A stretch of DNA of 64,000 nt from an uncultured Ruminiclostridium sp. (GCA_944388385.1 CALXIO010000001.1:218246-282245); one strand, 5' to 3'. Shown: positions 18,155-26,396, counted from the first letter of the stretch. The notes: a model not told the origin generated them from the letters alone. A program made the numbers and translations.

Positions 18155-20557
18155 CTATGCTCTTACCTTTTTGGTAAGTCTTACCGATTCCTTATAAGGA
18201 CGGAAAAGCATATAAATCATAAATACAAGTATGATTATTGCAACTATAAGACCGATTACATTTATGTTTCCCGTAAATACACTGCCTATCTGATATATCA
18301 TAAGGGAAACTGCATAGGCGAATACACATTGATAGGTAATTGCAAAGGCTGTCCAGCGTGCATTGTTCATCTCTCTTCTTATTGCACCGATAGCCGCAAA
18401 GCAGGGAGCACAAAGAAGATTAAAGGTAAGGAAGGAATATGCCGCTAACTGTGACATTCCCTCAAAGTCAAGCACACCGAATACGCCTACAACCTCTTCC
18501 TTTGCCACAAGTCCCATAATAGTAGCTACCGTAGCCTTGATATTGCCAAAGCCCAAAGGAGCAAATATAAAGCAAATGGCATTTCCTATCATACCAAGTA
18601 CGCTGTCCTCAAGCTCAAGCTCTGTGCTGAAGCCAAAGGCACCCTCCACATTGCCAAAGCAGGAGCCTGCCCAGATAACAACGGAAGCAAGAAGAATAAT
18701 TGTACCTGCCTTTTTGATAAAGGAGCTTCCTCTCTCCCACATGGAGCGAAGTACATTTCCCACGGTGGGAAGATGATACTGCGGTAATTCCATAACAAAG
18801 GGAGCAGGCTCTCCTGCAAAGAGTTTTGTTTTCTTTAAGATAATTCCAGAAACAATTATTGCCGCTATACCCATAAAGTATGCACTTGGAGCTACCCACC
18901 ATGCGCCGCCGAAAAGGGCAGAGGCAATAAGGGAAATAATAGGCAGCTTAGCACCGCAGGGTATAAAGGTGGTGGTCATAATGGTCATGCGGCGATCTCT
19001 TTCGTTTTCTATTGTACGGGATGCCATAACACCGGGAACACCACAGCCTGTACCTATAAGCATAGGTATAAAGGATTTACCGGAAAGACCGAACTTTCTG
19101 AAGATTCTGTCAAGTACAAAGGCAATTCTTGCCATGTAACCGCAGGATTCTAAAAATGCCAGAAGTATAAACAGTACCAGAAGCTGAGGTACAAATCCAA
19201 GCACCGCACCTACACCGGCAATAATACCGTCAAGAATAAGGCTTTTAAGCCAATCTGCACAGTTAATGGCATCAAGACCGGATTCCACAAGCACGGGAAT
19301 ACCCGGTACCCATATACCGTAAGAAGCGCTGTCAGGTACATTTTCCATTTCCATAGCACTATCTACGATAGGCGCTATATCAAAGCCGGCCTCAGCCATA
19401 GCCTCACCGTAAAAGCCGTAAGCCTCATCAAATGCGCCGAAATCTCCTTCACCTGCGGCGGATAAAATTTCATCTGCACCGATAACCCCATTATCAACAG
19501 CACCTGTTGTTATTGAAATCATTTCATCGGTGAAGATATTTTCAGTCGCAAAGCTGTTCATAGCCTCCTCATATTCACCTGTGCCGATACCTAAAAGATG
19601 CCAGCCATCCCCGAATACACCGTCATTTGCCCAGTCGGTAAAGATAGTGCCTATTGTGGAAACCGATATGTAATATACAAGAAACATTATAACCGCAAAG
19701 ATAGGCAGGGCAAGTATTCGGTTTGTTACCACCTTGTCTATCTTATCGGATAAGGTAAGACTGCCTGCTGATTTTTTCTTATAACAGCCCTGTAAAAGGG
19801 AGGCTATATATACATATCTTTCGTTTGTGATAATGCTTTCGGAATCATCATCCATATCATGCTCAAGCTCTGCTATGTCCTTTTCTATATGGGCTATGAT
19901 GCTTTTATCCAGCTTTAATTCCTCAATTACCTTATCATCTCTTTCAAAAAGCTTTATAGCATACCATCTTTGCTTATCCTGAGGCATATCATGAATAGCC
20001 GCTTCTTCAATATGGGCAAGGGTATGCTCAACCTCACTTGAAAAGGTGTGCTTTGGCTTGCCCACATCCTTTCCTGCCGCCTCAATAGCCGCATTTGCCG
20101 CCTTATCAATGCCTGTACCCTTTAATGCGGAAATGGGAACTATCCTGCAATCTAGCTTTTCGGATAAAGCCTTAAAATCAATCTTATCTCCGCTTTTTTC
20201 CACCGAGTCCATCATGTTTACAGCAATAACCATGGGAATACCAAGCTCTGCTAACTGGGTGGTAAGATAGAGATTTCTCTCTAAGTTAGTACCGTCAACT
20301 ATGTTTAAAATAACATCCGGCTTTTCGTTTATAAGATAATTTCTTGCCACCACCTCTTCAAGGGTGTAGGGGGATAATGAATAAATACCCGGAAGGTCGG
20401 TGATTATAACATCATTGTGCTTTTTTAATTTACCCTCTTTTTTCTCAACAGTTACCCCCGGCCAGTTACCTACAAACTGGTTTGAGCCGGTAAGGGCGTT
20501 AAATAGTGTGGTTTTACCGCAGTTAGGGTTTCCTGCAAGTGCGATTTTAACAGCCAT
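18155..20557 (-). CDS. feoB: Ferrous iron transport protein B
   Basis: 800-residue inner-membrane Fe(II) transporter with an N-terminal GTPase. G1 GNPNCGKTT (residues 8-16), G3 DLPGIYSL and G4 NMMD are present, followed by a helical domain and two Gate regions with paired cysteines (ESCGYMARIAFVLDR, GTGCGVPGVMASRTI, FIPCGAKLP). Between the first membrane helix and the first Gate motif lies an unusually long acidic extracellular loop (about residues 305-415), longer than in E. coli FeoB. Second gene type of a four-gene operon with two FeoA genes upstream and a Cys-rich protein downstream. Confidence 0.95.
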   Translation of the reverse strand: MAVKIALAGNPNCGKTTLFNALTGSNQFVGNWPGVTVEKKEGKLKKHNDVIITDLPGIYSLSPYTLEEVVARNYLINEKPDVILNIVDGTNLERNLYLTTQLAELGIPMVIAVNMMDSVEKSGDKIDFKALSEKLDCRIVPISALKGTGIDKAANAAIEAAGKDVGKPKHTFSSEVEHTLAHIEEAAIHDMPQDKQRWYAIKLFERDDKVIEELKLDKSIIAHIEKDIAELEHDMDDDSESIITNERYVYIASLLQGCYKKKSAGSLTLSDKIDKVVTNRILALPIFAVIMFLVYYISVSTIGTIFTDWANDGVFGDGWHLLGIGTGEYEEAMNSFATENIFTDEMISITTGAVDNGVIGADEILSAAGEGDFGAFDEAYGFYGEAMAEAGFDIAPIVDSAMEMENVPDSASYGIWVPGIPVLVESGLDAINCADWLKSLILDGIIAGVGAVLGFVPQLLVLFILLAFLESCGYMARIAFVLDRIFRKFGLSGKSFIPMLIGTGCGVPGVMASRTIENERDRRMTIMTTTFIPCGAKLPIISLIASALFGGAWWVAPSAYFMGIAAIIVSGIILKKTKLFAGEPAPFVMELPQYHLPTVGNVLRSMWERGSSFIKKAGTIILLASVVIWAGSCFGNVEGAFGFSTELELEDSVLGMIGNAICFIFAPLGFGNIKATVATIMGLVAKEEVVGVFGVLDFEGMSQLAAYSFLTFNLLCAPCFAAIGAIRREMNNARWTAFAITYQCVFAYAVSLMIYQIGSVFTGNINVIGLIVAIIILVFMIYMLFRPYKESVRLTKKVRA

Positions 20558-20567
20558 ATTTCTCTCC

Positions 20568-20789
20568 TTATTCTACCTCAATCATTTCTGCATCTGCCTT
20601 ACGGATAGAAAGCTGATAGCCCCTTACCGTAACCTCAACAGGATCTCCCAAGGGGGCAACCTTTCTTATAATAACCTCAGTGCCCTTTGTGATACCCATG
20701 TCCATTATCCTGCGTTTTACCGCGCCTTCTCCTGTAAGCCTCTTTACCTTCACGGTACTGCCTACCTGTGCCTGCCTTAATGTTGCCAT
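20568..20789 (-). CDS. feoA: FeoA-type SH3-like ferrous iron transport protein
   Basis: 73 residues with GSTVKVKRLTGEGAVKRRIMDMGITKGTEVIIRKVAPLGDP and VTVRGYQLSIRKADAEMI, the standard FeoA fold. It lies 10 bases before feoB and is preceded by another FeoA gene 11 bases upstream. Confidence 0.92.
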   Translation of the reverse strand: MATLRQAQVGSTVKVKRLTGEGAVKRRIMDMGITKGTEVIIRKVAPLGDPVEVTVRGYQLSIRKADAEMIEVE

Positions 20790-20800
20790 AAAGTCATCTC

Positions 20801-21010
20801 CTATATCATTATTTTCTGAGCCATTTCACGGCTTATAGCCACTCTTGACTGCTTTACATTTACAATAAGATTGCCACCTATGGAATTTATTATTGTAACA
20901 CTGCCTCCTGCCACAAAGCCTAAATTCTCCAGGTGCTTTTTCACCTCAGGCGAGCCGCCTATACGCCTTATTATATTTTCCTTTCCTGTGTCCGCAAATA
21001 TCAAAGGCAT
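20801..21010 (-). CDS. feoA: Second FeoA-type protein, first gene of the feo operon
   Basis: 69 residues from the ATG at 21010. The frame stays open to 21031, but AGAAGGGA sits between those two starts at the right distance from the inner one. KENIIRRIGGSPEVKKHLENLGFVAGGSVTIINSIGGNLIV and VKQSRVAISREMAQKIMI are FeoA-like. Paired FeoA genes before feoB are common in Clostridia. Confidence 0.9.
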   Translation of the reverse strand: MPLIFADTGKENIIRRIGGSPEVKKHLENLGFVAGGSVTIINSIGGNLIVNVKQSRVAISREMAQKIMI

Positions 21011-21065
21011 CAAAGCATTCCCTTCTTTCAAAATTACTTAAGACTAACTTATACCGAATTTAAAA

Positions 21066-21083
21066 AGTTAGCTTTCGCTAACT
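21066..21083. promoter_or_regulatory. Palindromic operator overlapping the feo transcript start
   Basis: AGTTAGC-TTTC-GCTAACT, a perfect seven-base inverted repeat with a four-base centre. It resembles DtxR/IdeR/MntR-type sites (TTAGG-like half-sites). It lies directly at the predicted transcript start of the feo operon. Confidence 0.6.
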
Positions 21084-21089
21084 GTATCT

Positions 21090-21118
21090 ATAATATAATA
21101 AAACAGGGAATTTGTCAA
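21090..21118 (-). promoter_or_regulatory. Promoter of the feo operon
   Basis: Reading the minus strand, TTGACA (21118-21113) and TATTAT (21095-21090) are 17 bases apart, 80 bases before the first FeoA start. Confidence 0.7.
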
Positions 21119-21155
21119 TAGATTTTCAGGTTAGTTTTAACAGACTGCAAAAATT

Positions 21156-21189
21156 TAGTTAGTATGCACTAACTATTAGTTATAACTAA
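21156..21189. promoter_or_regulatory. Pair of adjacent palindromic operators upstream of feo
   Basis: TAGTTAGT-ATGC-ACTAACTA (21156-21175) and the perfect 14-base palindrome TTAGTTATAACTAA (21176-21189) lie back to back. They share the GTTAG/CTAAC core with the site at 21066. Binding of a metal-dependent DtxR-family repressor is inferred from sequence alone. Confidence 0.6.
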
Positions 21190-21263
21190 CTCAACTTTTG
21201 TACAAAATATCAACCGGGGATAAGGAAAATGTATGATAATATTTTAAAACATCCTGTAATTTA

Positions 21264-21292
21264 TTGACACGTATTTTTGTTTATGATATAAT
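21264..21292 (+). promoter_or_regulatory. Consensus promoter of the lipoprotein gene
   Basis: TTGACA at 21264-21269 and TATAAT at 21287-21292, spacer 17. The predicted leader is about 100 bases. Confidence 0.8.
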
Positions 21293-21401
21293 CACAATGT
21301 AATAAAATATACCTAAGACAAGATAAAAACTTTTTGACTTTATATTAAGGGAAAGCTTAAAAAAAACTATGCCGTATTTTATTACAGAAAGGGTTACAAT
21401 A

Positions 21402-22826
21402 ATGAAAAAAATTTTAGCAACGCTATTGCTTACAGCCTTTGTTTTATCCTGCGGAGGATGTAATAATGGGGAAGCATCCGGCGAAGATCTGTCATTTTCA
21501 GAAAGCGTTTCATCCTCTGATGATACTGCTGTAACTGATGAAACCTCCGCCCCTGAAACAACTGCTACCGAAACAACCACCCCTGAAACAATCACCCCTG
21601 AAACAACTACCCCGGAAACCACCGTACCCGAAACTACAGCCCCTGAGGATGATGAGCCTTCATATAACCCAAGCGTATTTGAGGAATATGAGGACGGCTC
21701 AGCAGAGCTTTACGGAAACCACGACTTATCAAACGGAAACTTTGTATATAATCCCAATGTTACCGATACCTCAAATGAGGCAAGATATTACGGGGACTTT
21801 GGCTGGACAAATGAGTCAAGAACCCTCTGGACAAGCCCCTTTTCAAAGGAAAAGCCCTGGGGAGAATATGACCCCGATGCGGCGGTGGAATACGGAAAAG
21901 CTCATTGGGATGACGGCGTAGGACTTTGTGCACCCTTTATTTCAAGATGTCTTATTGCAGGGGGCATTACAGATTATACCGAAAGCTCCACCTCAATTAC
22001 CTTACAGCTTTTACATTCCGGCCTTGGCTTTGGCCAATTTTTAGAGTACAACAAGGATGACCACACCATAACAATGCCCTCATACGCAAGACCGGGCGAT
22101 GTGGTACAGATATATTGCTCCTATGAGGGCATGATGATACATTCCCTCTTAATGGTGGGAACAGATGAGGAGGGTAAGTTAAAGGCGGTATGCCATAATT
22201 TAAGAAACAGCGGTCAGAATACCTTCCGTATAGACTATCTTAATGACCCCTGTTATGACTGCTACAGCGAAACCGTTGAGGTATTTTTCTATCATTTCTA
22301 CCGCGAGGATGATGAAAATCTCCCCCCTGAAGTGGAAAATAACAAGAATATCTTAATATGGGAAGAAAAGGGATATTTTGTACAGAGTGATAAATATAAT
22401 CCAAAGGCGGCACTTGATTATGCCGCAAATAACCCCGAGGACGGACTTGGCTATTACGGTGCATCCCATACCACCGGGATATTAAGTGCAGGCGGTATTA
22501 CGGTAGGTTATCCTAACCAGTCCGCACTTTTTCTGCAGCTTCTTAAATCCCACCTGGGAAGCGCCCTTTCGGTAAAGGTAAACCCGGACAGAACGGTAAC
22601 ATTACCGGATAATGCAAAGCCGGGGGATATGTGCTTTATATACTGCCCCTATGATGCTATGATACTTTCCTCCTTTATTATATCAGGAGGGGATGAGGAT
22701 AATAAGATGATAGCCCATTCCTATGATTATTTTAACAAGGGCAAAGACGCTTTCAGAGTGGACAGCTACTGTGTAGGCTGCGGCACAAATATAGAGGAAG
22801 CTATTATATATTCCTTTGATAACTGA
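21402..22826 (+). CDS. Secreted lipoprotein with two amidase-like repeats
   Basis: 474 residues from the ATG at 21402 (GAAAGGG upstream). A lipoprotein signal (KKILATLLLTAFVLSCGGC) is followed by a Ser/Asp-rich segment and a Thr/Pro/Glu linker built from repeats such as TTTPET. Two related domains of about 150 residues come next. The first has VGLCAPFISRCLIAGGIT, ARPGDVVQIYCSYEGMMIHSLLMVG and AVCHN, which resembles cysteine-histidine amidase folds (putative amidase/CHAP-like). In the second, the equivalent positions read LGYYGASHTTGILSAGGIT and DAMILSSFIISG, so the cysteine and the histidine are lost. Likely a cell-wall-associated enzyme with one active and one degenerate copy; substrate unknown. 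Confidence 0.75.
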   Translation: MKKILATLLLTAFVLSCGGCNNGEASGEDLSFSESVSSSDDTAVTDETSAPETTATETTTPETITPETTTPETTVPETTAPEDDEPSYNPSVFEEYEDGSAELYGNHDLSNGNFVYNPNVTDTSNEARYYGDFGWTNESRTLWTSPFSKEKPWGEYDPDAAVEYGKAHWDDGVGLCAPFISRCLIAGGITDYTESSTSITLQLLHSGLGFGQFLEYNKDDHTITMPSYARPGDVVQIYCSYEGMMIHSLLMVGTDEEGKLKAVCHNLRNSGQNTFRIDYLNDPCYDCYSETVEVFFYHFYREDDENLPPEVENNKNILIWEEKGYFVQSDKYNPKAALDYAANNPEDGLGYYGASHTTGILSAGGITVGYPNQSALFLQLLKSHLGSALSVKVNPDRTVTLPDNAKPGDMCFIYCPYDAMILSSFIISGGDEDNKMIAHSYDYFNKGKDAFRVDSYCVGCGTNIEEAIIYSFDN

Positions 22827-22828
22827 AA

Positions 22829-22858
22829 TTATCCCCCTTTTTAAATAAAGGGGGATAA
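22829..22858 (+). terminator. Hairpin after the lipoprotein gene
   Basis: Stem TTATCCCCCTTT / AAAGGGGGATAA right after the stop codon; U-tract is weak. Confidence 0.45.
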
Positions 22859-22895
22859 AATTAAGCCTTATGGCTATACTATTAAGGGTGATTTT

Positions 22896-23777
22896 ATGAT
22901 TTCAGAAGAATTTTATATTGATAAGGTCCATTGTAAGCGCTGGGCCGCAGAAAATCCCACCGCCGTATTACAGATAGTTCACGGCCTTGGTGAAATGACA
23001 GAATACTATGAGCAGTTGGGAGCATATCTTGCAAAAAAAGGTATCAGCGTATATATGGCGGAATTAAGATACCACGGCAAAACCACACTCCCTGTAAATG
23101 AGGGGGATATTGTTGGCTTTACCATAAAGGATCAGCTTGTTTTTTCCGACTTTATACGAAAGACCGAATCCGCCCCCTTATTTCTTTCAGGCCATAGCCT
23201 TGGAGCTACCATAGCCGCCCATATGATGATATATGCCACCTATAAGGGGGTAATTCTCACTGGCTGTGCTTATTTTGAAAATGTGGAGGAATTGCTGTCC
23301 GATCTTGAGCTTGAAATAAAGAAAAACGGCATGGATGCCCCCTGTGAGGAGGTATTTTTAAAGATATTCGGAAATGTGGTATCCCTTTTCCCGGAAAAAT
23401 GCACCGTGTCCTGGGTAACCTCGGATATTGAAAGAGCCACCTATTATGAAAGCCTGCCCTATACAAATGTAATGTACCCTAACCGCTTTTATCTCGGATT
23501 TCTCAATGCCGCAAAGGAGGTACAGACAGGGGAGATATATAAGGGCTTAAGGCTGTATTTTCCCATACTTCTTGCCTGCGGTAAATGTGATGCGGTGGGA
23601 GGCTTCGGCAAATATCCCCCGGAATTTAAAAAGCAGTTACAGTCCCTTGGGGCTGATGTTACCCTTAATTTATATGACGATATGCGTCACAGCGTATTAC
23701 AGGAAAGAGAAAGGGAAAGGGTATATAAGGATATAGAGGAGTTTATCGGAAAAGCCCTTGACAAAAACAAAAATTAG
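22896..23777 (+). CDS. Alpha/beta hydrolase, lysophospholipase/monoacylglycerol lipase type
   Basis: 293 residues. VHGLGEMTEYYEQLGAYLA gives the oxyanion region, ELRYHGKT follows, and the nucleophile elbow is GHSLGA (about residues 107-112). A late aspartate (CGKCDAVG) and histidine (DDMRHSVLQE) complete the likely triad. No signal peptide, so probably cytoplasmic. The substrate is not evident. Confidence 0.88.
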   Translation: MISEEFYIDKVHCKRWAAENPTAVLQIVHGLGEMTEYYEQLGAYLAKKGISVYMAELRYHGKTTLPVNEGDIVGFTIKDQLVFSDFIRKTESAPLFLSGHSLGATIAAHMMIYATYKGVILTGCAYFENVEELLSDLELEIKKNGMDAPCEEVFLKIFGNVVSLFPEKCTVSWVTSDIERATYYESLPYTNVMYPNRFYLGFLNAAKEVQTGEIYKGLRLYFPILLACGKCDAVGGFGKYPPEFKKQLQSLGADVTLNLYDDMRHSVLQERERERVYKDIEEFIGKALDKNKN

Positions 23778-23786
23778 TGATATAAC
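23758..23786 (+). promoter_or_regulatory. Promoter of the riboswitch-antiporter transcript
   Basis: TTGACA at 23758-23763 and TATAAC at 23781-23786, spacer 17. The -35 box is inside the last codons of the hydrolase gene. Confidence 0.7.
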
Positions 23787-23802
23787 TTTAATATAAAATA
23801 AA

Positions 23803-23863
23803 GGGAATGATGACCTCCCGGAGATTTTATCTCAAACCGCTATTTTTAGCTGATGGCTTCTGC
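23803..23863 (+). ncRNA. Fluoride (crcB)-like riboswitch aptamer candidate
   Basis: A GGGA...TCCC stem with an internal AATGATGACC loop is followed by AAACCGC, the short stem GCTA-TTTT-TAGC and TGATGGC-TTCTGC. The AAC-GC...GC-TGATG arrangement is the core of the fluoride riboswitch consensus. Two points weaken the call: an extra hairpin (GAGAT/ATCTC) sits between the first stem and AAAC, and I cannot build the usual long pseudoknot from the loop. A different ion-sensing leader (for example a sodium type) is the alternative. Confidence 0.5.
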
Positions 23864-23891
23864 TTTAACGCAGTAGCTGTCAGCTTTTTTG
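23849..23891 (+). terminator. Intrinsic terminator overlapping the aptamer's 3' half
   Basis: GCTGATGGCTTCTGC pairs with GCAGTAGCTGTCAGC (one mismatch) around TTTAAC and is followed by six T, 17 bases before the antiporter start codon. The left arm is also part of the aptamer, as expected for transcriptional control by a riboswitch. Confidence 0.85.
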
Positions 23892-23907
23892 TTTATAAGG
23901 AGAAATT

Positions 23908-25094
23908 ATGATTATATCCGTTGCTCTTATACTGCTTTGCGGGTATTTAATGTCCGCACTTTGTAAAAAAATAAGGCTTCCCGGACTTGTGGGAATGATA
24001 ATAACAGGTATATTGTTAGGCCCTCATTGTCTTTCATTGCTTAACGGGGAAATATATACCTTATCCCCGTTTTTAGACAAATGGCACTTATTATAATACT
24101 TAGCCGCGCAGGACTTTCTCTTGATGTAAGGGAACTTAAAAAGTCCGGCAGAAGCGCTGTTATGATGTGCTTTATTCCTGCAAGCTGTGAAATTATAGGG
24201 GCGGTGATATTTGTCCCCTTGCTTCTTGGGATAACCCATACAGAAGCGGCACTTGCAGGCTCTGTATTAGCGGCGGTATCTCCTGCGGTGGTAGTACCGG
24301 GAATGCTGAGGCTGATTGAGGAAAACAGAGGCACAGATAAGCAAATCCCCCAGATTATAATGGCAGGAGCATCTGCGGATGATGTATATGTTATAGTATT
24401 ATATACCGCCTTTTTATCTATTCTTACAGGGGGACACGCAACCGCCCTTGAATTTTTGCAGATCCCCACCTCAATATTGCTTGGCATAGTTATGGGAATA
24501 ATCTTCGGACTTATATTATCCATTGTGTTTAAAAAAATCAGGACAGACCCCGTGGCAAAGGTGATAATAACCTTCTGCGTTTCCTTATTTATGGTGTATA
24601 TAGAAGAAATGGGAAAATCCCTTATCCATATATCAGGTCTTATTGGGGTAATGGCTATGGGAATGACAATCTTTCTTAAAAATAAGCCTGCCGCAAGGGA
24701 GCTTAGCGGAAAGTATAATTCCATATGGAAAATAGCGGAAATAGTATTATTTGTACTTGTGGGTGCGGCTGTTGATATAAATGCCGCTGTAAGTAACGGC
24801 ATAGCCGTACTTATATTATTCCTTATCTGCCTTTTATTCAGAATGCCAGGGGTATTTATCTGCTTTATAAAAACAAGGCTTAATCTTAAGGAAAGGCTGT
24901 TTTGTATGCTTGCCTATTGTCCCAAGGCCACCGTTCAGGCGGCTATCGGGGCAGGGGCACTTGGGGCAGGGCTGTCCTGCGGAAATGTGATACTTTGTAT
25001 GGCGGTACTGGCTATTTTAATTACCGCCCCCTTGGGAGCATTTCTTATAGAAAGGACAAAGGGGAAATTGCTTAATAAAAATTCCCCGGGCTGA
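23908..25094 (+). pseudogene. Cation:proton antiporter, interrupted by a single-base frameshift
   Basis: Frame one starts at 23908 with a good AAGGAG site and encodes MIISVALILLCGYLMSALCKKIRLPGLVG to FLDKWHLL (stop at 24096). The rest is encoded one frame over from about 24081 to 25094 (IIILSRAGLSLDVRELKKSG onward, about ten membrane segments). If one A were added in GACAAATGG near 24080, the product would read LDKMALIIILSRAGLSLD without a break, matching CPA1-type sodium/proton antiporters. So the gene is either inactivated, or mis-sequenced at an A run. Translation restart at the overlapping ATG 24081 is possible but would lack the first two helices. Confidence 0.8.
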
Positions 25095-25104
25095 TAAAAA
25101 GCCC

Positions 25105-25133
25105 TTGACAAACCGGCGCATATCTGTTATAAT
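25105..25133 (+). promoter_or_regulatory. Upstream tandem promoter of the tRNA pair
   Basis: TTGACA at 25105-25110 and TATAAT at 25128-25133, spacer 17. Confidence 0.7.
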
Positions 25134-25185
25134 ACTAATGCTGTCAGAATTTTTTAAAATTCTTGAAAAAATTTTAAAAAAGCTC

Positions 25186-25214
25186 TTGACAAACGGCGAA
25201 AAGTTTGATATAAT
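25186..25214 (+). promoter_or_regulatory. Proximal promoter of the tRNA pair
   Basis: TTGACA at 25186-25191 and TATAAT at 25209-25214, spacer 17, 20 bases before tRNA-Thr. Confidence 0.85.
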
Positions 25215-25234
25215 AATATGCGTCGGTTAAACAC

Positions 25235-25310
25235 GCTGGTGTAGCTCAGTTGGTAGAGCAGCTGATTTGTAATCAGCAGGTCGGGGGTTCGAGTCCGTCC
25301 ACCAGCTCCA
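25235..25310 (+). tRNA. tRNA-Thr (anticodon TGT)
   Basis: 76 bases with encoded CCA. Acceptor arms GCTGGTG / CACCAGC, the anticodon stem CTGAT / ATCAG with loop TTTGTAA, and GGTTCGAGTCC in the T arm fold into a standard cloverleaf. Reads ACA. Confidence 0.95.
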
Positions 25311-25333
25311 TTTTTTTGTAAAAATTTAATATG

Positions 25334-25417
25334 GGAGTGTTCCCGAGTGGCCAAAGGGGGCAGACTGTAAATCTGTTGCGTTTCGCTTCGGTGGTCCGAA
25401 TCCACCCGCTCCCACCA
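25334..25417 (+). tRNA. tRNA-Tyr (anticodon GTA)
   Basis: 84 bases with encoded CCA and a long variable arm, as expected for bacterial tyrosine tRNA. Acceptor GGGAGTG / CGCTCCC; anticodon arm AGACTGTAAATCT with anticodon GTA. It is the last chromosomal gene before the integrated element. Confidence 0.95.
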
Positions 25418-25446
25418 TCAAAGGGCTACAAAAAAGATGTAGCCCC

Positions 25447-25483
25447 CGAAACCCCCGATTTTATCGGGGGTTTCGCCGTTTCT
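25447..25483 (+). terminator. Terminator after the tRNA pair
   Basis: Perfect 13-bp stem CGAAACCCCCGAT / ATCGGGGGTTTCG with a TTT loop region, then a T-rich tail. Confidence 0.75.
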
Positions 25484-25581
25484 ACGTCAGAAAAAACAGC
25501 AAGCGATTTTGTAGATGTGAAAAAGATACTTTTCCCTTTCTGAAATGAGTTGAACTCTCACACAACCGAATATCCGCAGTC

Positions 25582-25617
25582 AAGCGCATGGATCAATCAA
25601 GTCCATGCGCTTTTTTT
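25582..25617 (+). terminator. Strong hairpin terminator before the first ICE gene
   Basis: Stem AAGCGCATGGA / TCCATGCGCTT with a nine-base loop and seven T. It would stop chromosomal transcription from entering the element. Confidence 0.85.
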
Positions 25618-25641
25618 ATTTCCGCTGAAAGGAGGAAAACG

Positions 25642-26382
25642 ATGCGAAAGCAAACGAACTTGGCCGAGGTCAAACTAACCGCCCTTGCTCTGCTCTCCAC
25701 AGAGATCAATGAAACACCATACTCGCCGATGATCGTTAAGCACCCCTTCACCGACACCGGAGTAAGTGCTATCCCCGATGGCAAAGGTGGCGTGGAGATG
25801 ATCGATCTCACAGAAGATGATGCACAGCTCAGGTGGCGACAGTCTATGGCACGGCAGATCGATAAGGCAGATAATGCCTACGCAATATATATGATGGTCA
25901 CCAAGCCCTACGCGCTGACCTTTCTGAAATTCGCAATGCCCCATCTCTCAAGAGAAGATATGTCCCAAATCCTCGCCAGTGCATGGACGAGGTCTGAAGC
26001 ACCGCACCAGGATGTGAACGTCACCGTCAACCAGCTACTGCGGATGTTCAAGCAAGCCGATCCCACCTGCCTCATGGAGCAAGACGAATATATCCAGTTC
26101 AAGACCTTGGACGATACGGTGACCGTCTACCGAGGGGTAACCCCTCACAATGCTAAAAGTGTGAAAGCGTTATCCTGGTCACTGAATCAGGAAACAGCCG
26201 AATGGTTTGCCCACCGCTTCGGCGAGAACGGAACGGTCTACGAAGCACAGATCGACAAAAAGCATATATACGCATATTTCAGCGGAAGGAACGAATCCGA
26301 GGTGATCGTCGATCCTTCCTATCTGACAAACATTACGGAGGTACAGGATCTGTCCTCCGATTTTTTATTATCACAAGAATAA
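25642..26382 (+). CDS. ADP-ribosyltransferase-like protein
   Basis: 246 residues from the ATG at 25642, which has GAAAGGAGG upstream. The C-terminal 100 residues show a pattern typical of the R-S-E clade of ADP-ribosyltransferases: TVYRGVTP (Arg about 164), LSWSLNQETAEWFAHRF (the S-x-S strand) and NESEVIVDP (E-x-E-like, about 216-218). The N-terminal 130 residues are unrecognised. It may modify a host or recipient protein, or act as a defence or exclusion factor; neither is shown. First gene of the element. Confidence 0.6.
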   Translation: MRKQTNLAEVKLTALALLSTEINETPYSPMIVKHPFTDTGVSAIPDGKGGVEMIDLTEDDAQLRWRQSMARQIDKADNAYAIYMMVTKPYALTFLKFAMPHLSREDMSQILASAWTRSEAPHQDVNVTVNQLLRMFKQADPTCLMEQDEYIQFKTLDDTVTVYRGVTPHNAKSVKALSWSLNQETAEWFAHRFGENGTVYEAQIDKKHIYAYFSGRNESEVIVDPSYLTNITEVQDLSSDFLLSQE

Positions 26383-26396
26383 CGGAGGTAACGAAA

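Larger units (their letters stand above)
21011..21401. other. Divergent regulatory region between feo operon and lipoprotein gene
   Basis: About 390 non-coding bases holding promoters for both directions and at least three palindromes built from GTTAG/CTAAC half-sites, described separately. A further half-site GTTAGTTTTAAC is at about 21130. No other gene is seen. Confidence 0.65.

Noticed and set aside
21538..21660. Short direct repeats in the lipoprotein gene, looked at as a possible CRISPR or minisatellite
   Set aside because: They are codons of a Thr/Pro/Glu linker (TTPE repeats), with no spacers.
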